A stretch of DNA of 12,823 nucleotides from UBA93 sp964477205 (GTDB lineage: Archaea; Micrarchaeota; Micrarchaeia; Norongarragalinales; Norongarragalinaceae). The DNA lies in assembly GCA_964477205.1 (NCBI GenBank), contig CAYZDE010000020.1, positions 1 to 12,823 on the forward strand, read 5' to 3'. Position numbers and translations under genes: made by a program. The notes under the pieces were generated by a model, which did no database searches, was not told the origin of the DNA, and saw only the letters and a list, made by a program, of their open reading frames with translations. Position 1 is the stretch's first letter. The number at the start of each line of letters is the position of its first letter. Shown piece by piece: positions 5,326-12,500 of this stretch.

Positions 5326-6072
5326 ATGGGTATGCGAAACACTTGGAAAAAAGAAAGCCATGAAGACAAAGGCGTCCGCCGCGCCTTGTACTCCGAAGAC
5401 CCCAATGACCCGCACACTTACCAAGGCGTTTTCTCTACTAACCTAAAAAAAAAGCTGAAGATTGCTTACGACAAATGGGAGAAAGCTGGCAAGCCCGGCG
5501 GAGCATTCCGTATACTCGACTTGGGCTCGGGTAGAGGAAGAGCTATAAAACAAATGAAAAAAGAACTAGATTCACCCGAAGACACGGTGTTCATACATCA
5601 CAACTTATTCGTAGAAGACTTCGGGAGTAAGAAAAAAGGAAAGCGAACCATCGCGGAGGCAACCGAATTGCCCTTCAAGGACGATTCCTTTCACTTCGTC
5701 GTGAGCGCTTGCGCCATCCCTTACGTTCGTGACAAGTTAAAAGCGGTTAGGGAAGCCCATCGCGTGTTACACCCGCTCGGCTGGGCTGCGCTTCACATCC
5801 GCAGCGGAATAAGAAAAGAACAAGTCAAAGAAAACGGAAAGACGGTTAATTTGTCGGAGTGGCTGCAAAAGCACGGCTTGAAACATGAGAGAAAAAGCGT
5901 TCCTTGGGGGGCAAGCAGCTTCTCATTCGGGAAGGGCATCGAATTGCCGGAAACGCGCGTCGCCTCTTCCAAGGAAGAAAAAATAATACCCAATATTTTT
6001 TCTTCTTTTGAAGGGTTGGGCATTACGATTCCCCCACACCACTTAATCAGCACTTACGAGGTAATCAAGTAA
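5326..6072 (+). CDS. Class I SAM-dependent methyltransferase
   Basis: A 248-residue soluble protein with a Rossmann-type methyltransferase core. Motif I is R-I-L-D-L-G-S-G-R-G-R (62-72). The A-T-E-L-P-F-K-D-D-S-F-H-F-V-V-S stretch (112-127) covers the motif III/IV area of the Methyltransf_11 type. The post-core R-V-L-H-P-L-G-W-A (146-154) takes the place of the usual RVLKPGG turn. The expected acidic residue at the end of strand 2 is not obvious; the stretch reads V-F-I-H-H-N-L-F-V-E-D (88-98). The C-terminal extension (160-248) is lineage-specific and rich in Lys, His and Ser; I cannot assign a substrate. The ATG at 5326 or the in-frame ATG at 5332 could be used, since both fit the TATA-like box at 5298-5308. 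The 3' end converges on the KaiC-like gene with a 3-nt gap, leaving no room for a separate terminator. Confidence 0.8.
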   Translation: MGMRNTWKKESHEDKGVRRALYSEDPNDPHTYQGVFSTNLKKKLKIAYDKWEKAGKPGGAFRILDLGSGRGRAIKQMKKELDSPEDTVFIHHNLFVEDFGSKKKGKRTIAEATELPFKDDSFHFVVSACAIPYVRDKLKAVREAHRVLHPLGWAALHIRSGIRKEQVKENGKTVNLSEWLQKHGLKHERKSVPWGASSFSFGKGIELPETRVASSKEEKIIPNIFSSFEGLGITIPPHHLISTYEVIK

Positions 6073-6075
6073 AAA

Positions 6076-6774
6076 TTACTTCAGTGATTCCCAGAGGACT
6101 TCCTCGTCCGACTTAACGATAATGCCTTGCTCGGTAATCTCGAACGGGTGAATGCGCATGTCGTTCTTCGTGCCGCGCATCTTGCGCACGAAAATCGAGC
6201 GGTGGGGGGGCTTGAAGAATAATTGCAGGACGCCGTCACTCAAGAACTCTTCCACGCCGAAGCGGCTTATGTCGTGCCTCCCGCCCGCGGTCTCGCAAGT
6301 CAGGATGCAAGTGCACTTGAGTTTGCGGAGCTCCTCGATTAGCGTGTAAATCGCGTAGCGAATCTTCGCCGGGTCGTCCATCCAAAAAGAGAATGCGGTA
6401 ATCGAGTCGATTACCAATCGCTTAGCGTTCAAGCTCTTCGCCTTCTCAACGATTCGGCGCGTCTGCTCGTCAAGATCGTTCCTCATTTCCGCGGTCGGCT
6501 CGAACTTGTAAATGCGGAGCAAATTCTGCTGCTCGAGAGAGAGCAAGTCCCACTTGAAGCGCTGAGTGTTCCACCACAAATTATGCGGGCCCTCCTCGAG
6601 CGTGATGTAAACGCCGGGCTCTTGCAAGTGCTTAGCGCCGTGGTACAAGTACTGCATACAGAAGATGCTCTTGCCCGTGCCCGCGCCTCCGCTTAAGAGT
6701 ATGCTCGAAGCTTCAGGGAAGCCGCCTTCCATTAAGTCGTCTACGCCGGGAATACCGGTTGGAACTCGATTCAT
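6076..6774 (-). CDS. KaiC/RAD55-like RecA-superfamily ATPase
   Basis: A 232-residue single-domain ATPase. It opens with the KaiC hallmark T-G-I-P-G-V-D-D-L-M-x-G-G (6-18), then Walker A G-G-A-G-T-G-K-S (29-36), the double glutamate of KaiC-type active sites in Y-I-T-L-E-E-G (56-62), and Walker B R-L-V-I-D-S (119-124). The C-terminal strand V-R-K-M-R-G-T (196-202) matches the K-x-R-G-x motif that contacts the neighbouring nucleotide in KaiC rings. It has one RecA fold, not the two of cyanobacterial KaiC, and lacks the phosphorylation tail. Archaeal members include ArlH (FlaH) of the archaellum and many orphan regulators; no archaellum gene is present, so ArlH is unlikely. A Trp-rich insert (67-75) follows the Glu pair. 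The gene lies 46 nt downstream of the large surface-protein gene on the same strand, with a TATA-like box in the gap. Confidence 0.88.
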   Translation of the reverse strand: MNRVPTGIPGVDDLMEGGFPEASSILLSGGAGTGKSIFCMQYLYHGAKHLQEPGVYITLEEGPHNLWWNTQRFKWDLLSLEQQNLLRIYKFEPTAEMRNDLDEQTRRIVEKAKSLNAKRLVIDSITAFSFWMDDPAKIRYAIYTLIEELRKLKCTCILTCETAGGRHDISRFGVEEFLSDGVLQLFFKPPHRSIFVRKMRGTKNDMRIHPFEITEQGIIVKSDEEVLWESLK

Positions 6775-6800
6775 GTCAATTAAGGGTTAAAGAAAAGAGA

Positions 6801-6810
6801 ATTAAAAAGT
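6801..6810 (-). promoter_or_regulatory. TATA-like box for the KaiC-like gene
   Basis: On the minus strand ACTTTTTAAT is centred about 31 nt before ATG 6774, in the gap after the surface-protein gene. It would give a leader of only a few nucleotides. The T-rich run may also end the upstream transcript. Confidence 0.4.
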
Positions 6811-6820
6811 AGAGGGTACG

Positions 6821-9550
6821 CTAACGCTTCGCCTTTTTCGTGCCGCGCTTCCCGCCGCGCTTCTTAACCGCTTTCTTGTGCGGCGCCTTCTCGGGCTTCT
6901 TTCCTTGCGAACCACCGGTTACCCAATAGTATCCCGCGGCTAAGAGCACTAGGGTTAAGACTAATGCGGCTGCTGTGACCGCGCCGGAGAACAATCCCGT
7001 AACGCCGATTGGCGCTGGCTGTAAGACGAAGTCGTCGAAGTAAGCCGAGTCTCCGGTATCCAAGCGAAGGGAAACCGTGGCGTTCGCTTCCGTCGGCTCC
7101 GGCAACGAGAGCTGGAGGGCCATCGACTCGCCTGCTTCAATGGATAATATTGAAGGCTCGAACGAGTAATTGCCGGTGAAGCGCGTTGTTGGCTCAAGAA
7201 CCAATGCAGTGGAGCCGTTATTCGTCACGTTTAATTGAACCGTCGTGAATGACTCATTGCCTTCGCGGTAATAGTCCTGGCGGAGTAACTCCACGATGAC
7301 CGAACGGGGCGCAACCGAGTAAGTCACGGAGCGCTCGATGAACTTCTCGCGGGCAACCGCTCGGAACATGGTCGCGTAAGAGCCGTAACCGCGCTCGGGC
7401 TCGAGTTCCACTGACACCGTGCGCTGTTGGCCCGGCAACAAGCCGAAGGGAGCCATGGACTCGTTGAGAACACGCAAGTCGTCGTTCTCGAAGTACAACA
7501 TGATGTTATTCAACGGGGCGATTCCATTGTTCTTCACGGTGAATTCAAGGGTGCGCGACGCGCCGGACTCAAACTCAACGCTCGTCGGCACCTCGAATTC
7601 GAGGGCGTAATCCTGCGTTGTATAATTCGGGATTTGATGGCCTAAACCGCCAACCGGGTAAACCTTAACCTGTAAGTTAGCAATGCCTGAAACATGGTCA
7701 TTAGCCGCTTGCAATGCCAAGTCGTAAAGCCCCGGCTGTGTGAGGAACGGGGGCGAGAAGAACACGTAAGCGTGCTTGGATTCACCCGGGTCGAGGGTAA
7801 TCGAAGGCGGCGTGACGAAAGCCCAGTTCGGGCCTTCTAGGGTTAATTCAAGTGACTCGGTAAACCTGCCACGGTTCGTCAAGAGCACGTCGAAAGTATT
7901 GCCTTGACACACTTCCACTTCCTTGAGGCCGTCCGGCGTCACGAGTAAGTTATGGCACACGTTGTGCGCGAGTAATTCAATCGAGAGCGTGGCGCTGGAT
8001 GTAGTGCCGTCTTGCGCGATTACTTCGATTTGGCGTTGCGAACCGTATTCCGCGGTGTACAATGCGCTAACGGCGAGTGAGAACTGTTTGTTGGAAAGCG
8101 CGGGAATGCTCAATTGGCTTGGCTGCGTAATAACCGAGAACTCCGAAGGCGCGTTAACGCTTATTGAATAGTCGTCCGCGCGCGTCCCCTTATTGTACAA
8201 GGTCGCGCTCGTGGACAAGGTCTCTCCAGGGCAAATCTGCATGGTCGAGTCACCCAATGACATCGAGGCGTCGTAACACTTCTCCACGGTGAGGCGCACG
8301 GTTTCGGTTTCAGAGTGGAATTGGTTCGAGGCGGTAACCGTAACATCGTGTTTGCCTACGCTCATCGTCGAGGGAATCGCAACTGAGAACTGGATTTCCT
8401 GTCCCGGCGTCAAGTAATGATTGTTAGAGCTTAGTGAGCCGATGGTGGATTGCAGGAAGTATTCAACTGCCTTTCCGTCATTTCGCAAGTTGAATGGAAT
8501 CGAAGCAGAGTCGCCCTCGCAAATCGTTAGTGAGTTGCCGGATAAGCCGGTCCACAAGTCGGCGTCGTACAGTTTTTGAACGCAGATTTCAGTTGACTCG
8601 GTGAATTGCTTGCCGTATCGTTGGGAAGTCGCGCGCACGCTGCACGCAAAATTCTGGTCCAAGTGCTGCTGCGACGGTTCGATGTATAATGGGAGGGTAA
8701 TTGACTCGCCGGAGGCGAGCGTTACTTCGTCAACGCTCGTCGTGACGAAAGCAGGGCACAATAATTCAAGGTCGAAAGAATCGTCGATTCCGTTGTTAGT
8801 TAGCGTGTAATACTCGGTGATTTGCTCGCCAGGGTTAACGGCTATGCACGCTTCAGGCATGTCGATTAAGAGGTTCGAGCAGTCAAGCACGTGTAATAGC
8901 GCGAATGACTCGCGGTAAGTGTAAAAAGACGAGGCGTTTACCTTGAAGGTGAGCGTTTGTGGCGGCATCTCGTTCGGGGGCGTCACGTACAAGTGGAATT
9001 GTTTAGACGCTTCAGGTTGGAGTGAGAATGAAGAGTTAGCGAGCGAGTAGAGTTGAGGGTCGAGGTCCGTGAACAGGCTGCCGGCTTCCGGGAAATAGCC
9101 TGCGTTCTCGAGCGTTATGTCGAATCGCGATTCTTCACCAGAGCAAACGCTTTGTTCGTGAGTGAAGTGTAATAGTAAGTAATGGCATTCCTCGACTATG
9201 GATATTCCTTGAGCGGTCAAAATAGTGCCGGCTGAGCCGACTGCGCGGATAGTGAACTCGTAAGTGTCAGGGAGGGCATCGCAATGCGGGGTCATGAAGG
9301 CGATTACGGGGCTCTTTGAACCGGGCTGGGACTCGACGGTCGGAGTTACGAAAGTCGAGAATGTCTCGGAATCCGTTTGAATCGAGAGTGTGAACACTTC
9401 GCCGTGCGCGGCTTGATTGTATAATTCAAGGGTGAACTCTTGCGGGTCACACTGGCATCCCGTGCGCGTGGCCGGACTCGTGAAGTAAAGCGATGACGCA
9501 GCCACGATGGGCGCGAGTAACAACGCGATTAACAATAAAGACTTCTTCAT
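6821..9550 (-). CDS. Large surface protein with tandem Cys-paired beta-sandwich repeats and C-terminal anchor
   Basis: A 909-residue exported protein. Numbering here counts from the GTG at 9562; subtract 4 for the ATG start. The signal peptide MKKSLLLIALLLAPIVAAS starts at residue 5. Five beta-sandwich repeats of about 100 residues begin at Cys126, 228, 327, 429 and 536, and each opens with a Cys pair (126/140, 228/239, 327/348, 429/444, 536/552) then P/S/E-G-E-type turns and N-x-G strands. This is the style of CARDB and NEW3/APHP-like domains, which usually form stalks or adhesive arms. Two Cys-free repeats (652-750 and 751-850) precede a membrane helix (about 856-882) and a Lys/Arg tail of some 27 residues. 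ATG 9550 is chosen because AAGGAG lies 11 nt upstream; the GTG at 9562 overlaps that site. The upstream stop lies 8 nt before this ATG, so both surface proteins are likely co-transcribed. Confidence 0.85.
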   Translation of the reverse strand: MKKSLLLIALLLAPIVAASSLYFTSPATRTGCQCDPQEFTLELYNQAAHGEVFTLSIQTDSETFSTFVTPTVESQPGSKSPVIAFMTPHCDALPDTYEFTIRAVGSAGTILTAQGISIVEECHYLLLHFTHEQSVCSGEESRFDITLENAGYFPEAGSLFTDLDPQLYSLANSSFSLQPEASKQFHLYVTPPNEMPPQTLTFKVNASSFYTYRESFALLHVLDCSNLLIDMPEACIAVNPGEQITEYYTLTNNGIDDSFDLELLCPAFVTTSVDEVTLASGESITLPLYIEPSQQHLDQNFACSVRATSQRYGKQFTESTEICVQKLYDADLWTGLSGNSLTICEGDSASIPFNLRNDGKAVEYFLQSTIGSLSSNNHYLTPGQEIQFSVAIPSTMSVGKHDVTVTASNQFHSETETVRLTVEKCYDASMSLGDSTMQICPGETLSTSATLYNKGTRADDYSISVNAPSEFSVITQPSQLSIPALSNKQFSLAVSALYTAEYGSQRQIEVIAQDGTTSSATLSIELLAHNVCHNLLVTPDGLKEVEVCQGNTFDVLLTNRGRFTESLELTLEGPNWAFVTPPSITLDPGESKHAYVFFSPPFLTQPGLYDLALQAANDHVSGIANLQVKVYPVGGLGHQIPNYTTQDYALEFEVPTSVEFESGASRTLEFTVKNNGIAPLNNIMLYFENDDLRVLNESMAPFGLLPGQQRTVSVELEPERGYGSYATMFRAVAREKFIERSVTYSVAPRSVIVELLRQDYYREGNESFTTVQLNVTNNGSTALVLEPTTRFTGNYSFEPSILSIEAGESMALQLSLPEPTEANATVSLRLDTGDSAYFDDFVLQPAPIGVTGLFSGAVTAAALVLTLVLLAAGYYWVTGGSQGKKPEKAPHKKAVKKRGGKRGTKKAKR
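7649..9187 (-). repeat. Five tandem ~100-residue Cys-paired beta repeats
   Basis: First cysteines of successive repeats are spaced 102, 99, 102 and 107 residues apart, each followed 11-21 residues later by a second cysteine. Similarity between units is low apart from the Cys pair, the C-x-G-E/D turn and the N-x-G strand, so this is a protein-level repeat, not a DNA repeat. Confidence 0.75.
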
Positions 9551-9558
9551 AATCGTTT

Positions 9559-12500
9559 TCACTCCTTTAATTTTTCATTCGCTTCGTACAATAGGTACGC
9601 TCCGCCTGCAGCCAAGAGCATCAGCACTAATAGTGCCAGCTCGGTTGACATTGCCAGCGTGAATAAACCAAGGCTCAAAAAGCCCGAGTCTTGCTTCAAG
9701 TGCAACGGGACTACGCGCTGCTTGCCCGTGTTCGAGCGAACGAACATCGTGGCGTTGTAGTCCGCATTCGGGTCGAAGTCCTGTCCGGTCGTCAGCGTGA
9801 CCTTGAACTCTACGGTTCCGTTCACGGCAACCGAGTAAGGGGCCTGCGGCTCTAGCACGTAATTCCATCCTTGCGGGAGTTCGAAGTACGGAGTGAGCGC
9901 CAGCACGGAAGGCTCATTGTTCGACACCGAGAAGCTCATTGATAATGCGGGTACTCCGCTCAAAGTCGTGGATGAAACCGGCGATTGCTGCACCGCCACG
10001 TTCAAGTCGTCTCCGGTCAATGACTTCACGATTAACTCAACTTGCGCGTTCGGGGAGACCATGCTCGGCGAGTCCGCGCGAAGGGTTAGGTAGTAACTGC
10101 CTGCCTGCGCCTTCTCGGATTGCAAGTAGAGTTGAATCGTGCGCTCTTCATTCGGTGCGAGCGCAAACGGCTGTATTGGCGAGGCAAACACGCCGCCGGG
10201 CAGCCCGCTCACACTCAACACGACCGAGCTCAATGAATAATAATTGTTATTCTTGACGATGATCGGCACGGCGACCCAACCCGACAACGGGGCTTCGACA
10301 GGCGACTGCGCGATTACTTGAAGCGCGCTTGACACTTGCGGGTCGTACGAACCGGAGCCGGACGATGAAACCACGTTAACGAGTAGGTTGTTAGAGTCGA
10401 GGAATTCATACTCGTACTCTCCGTACTCGTAATACTCCTCGTCATCCTCGTCGGGCATATTATAGTAGGCAATGCTGAATGTAACCGAATCGCCGTCCAG
10501 CACCGTGTTCGGCGTGGTGGCAATGGCGCACTGGCGGTACGAGTCGTCCATGACTACGGTGCGGGCGTACTCGCAGGTGACTACGGAGTTGTCGATTTCC
10601 GCAATCGCGGTTACCGAGTAATCGCCTTCGTCGTCGTAATCACAAGTAACGTCGCAGCTGTCCTCGTTGGAATCCATGTCACAGTCTTCGTCGTCACCGT
10701 TGCCACAATTCACTTCCACGTCAATGTCCTCCGCGAAAGAGCTGCGGTGGTAGTGCACGCGTACGGTGCTCTGTTGGCCTTCCTCTAGATTATTGTCAAG
10801 TACTTCCACGGTGCACGAGTCGGTTTGCCAGGAATCAAGTACGCGCACGCGGGACGCCCAATCGTCGCACTCGTATCCTTCAATGGAAGCGGTCGGGTAG
10901 TAAGTGCCCTCGTCGTCGTACGAGCAGGTCACGGTACAATATCCGTCATCGCCGTAGCAAACGCGATCGGTTTCATACCCGTTATCGCAATCGAATTCAA
11001 CGTCGTGGTAGTCGTCGCCGGAACTGCCTCCGCTCGAGGAAGAGCCGACGCGCTCGCGCGCCCACACTTCAACTGGAACGGTGTAAGAGCCGGTTGTAAC
11101 CGAATTCGACGGCGAGAAGTGTAATTCAACACTTTCCTCTTGGCCCGGCTCCAGGGTAATCGTCGTAGGCGACACGAAAGTCGTATCGAAAGGCGCATCG
11201 GGTATGACTATCTCGAACACGCCGTACAGTCGGCCGATGTTCTTGACTTTAAGGAACGCAGAAGCGCCGGCTCCACGATTCACGGTTAGGGTCGGCGGAA
11301 TGAGTTGAGAGTAAATCACGTACTCGCCGCCTACGCGGAAGCACAAGTCGTCTTGGTACGCGACGGTGCCGTCCTGCGCCCTGATTTGGAAGTCCGCGTG
11401 ATAGTCTCCGGCTTCCAAGCTGAATGCATTCAAGCGGAACCAGATTTCGCGTGACTCGCCCTTGCCGAAGTTGTACAAGTTCTCCTGGGTGGAAAGCGAG
11501 AGCTCGTTATCCCCTATGAATATTTGATAATTGCCGTCCATGGCGTTGTTGTGAATCGTCAAGTCCTCTAAGGCGACTGTGCTCGACGCGTCAACGGTTC
11601 GGCAAGAGCCCCAATTCGTGCTCCAGCCGCCCGAGCCGGCAACGTCAACGATTACGGTTTCCACCGCGTCGTTAATCGGGCTGTCCGCGTAAATCGTTAT
11701 GGTGTTCGAGCCGCTAGCGCCGCCCGGCACTTGAACGCAGTAATCAACATTCTTGATTTCCTGCGAGGTAATGTAAAAGTTTGACGGGGTGAATTCGCTC
11801 TCCCAGTCCGACTCGTTGCCGGAGGAACTCATAATAACCGCTGCCTTGGCGGTGCCGCGGTTGCGCACGAGTAATGCAAAGCATGCCTCTTGGCCGGGTA
11901 AAACATTCTTGTAATCCTCTAATGCTTCCACTTCCAATCCGCCGCTCATGCAGACGGGGAGCTGTAGGTTTTGCGTGCAATCCGGGTTGTTGCCGACAAA
12001 GGAAACGACTACGAAATTGCCGCCGGCGAAGTCGGGCTCGATATTAGAGTACAAGTTGATGACGGTTGAAGCGTGCGGGGCCAGGTAAACCACGCCCGGG
12101 CCTTGCAAGTGCTCGCTTGAGTAAGTAATGAAAATGTTCTGCTCTTCGTCCAAGTTGTTGGTAATGCGCACTTGGTACGGCTGCGGCTCCTCGTTGTAAG
12201 GGCAATCAGGCGAACTGATTATTGCGATCTCGAAGTCACACTCGGCTTGGCTCAAGCAAATTGCTACGCTCGTGGTCTCTCCAGCGTACACCATTGCCGA
12301 AGCGCTGGCGTTAGCGTAACCGTCCTTTGAAACACTCAAGCCGTACGACTGGGGCGTTAAGTCGCCGATGGTCGCTTGGCCGTACGCGTCAGTGTAATAA
12401 GTCGGGGGATTAAGCGGAACTTGCGGCTGTAATGTAGCGAACGCGTCGATGCGCGCGCCTTGAATCGCGTCACCTGAATCACATTCGGTAACCATTGCCA

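Noticed and set aside
6076..6774. KaiC-like ATPase as ArlH/FlaH of an archaellum operon
   Set aside because: No arlI, arlJ or archaellin gene is present, and the gene follows surface-protein genes. The sequence supports only the broader KaiC/RAD55 family.
9551..9562. GTG 9562 as start of the 909-residue protein
   Set aside because: The GTG is part of the AGGAGTG ribosome site itself; ATG 9550 begins a standard signal peptide.
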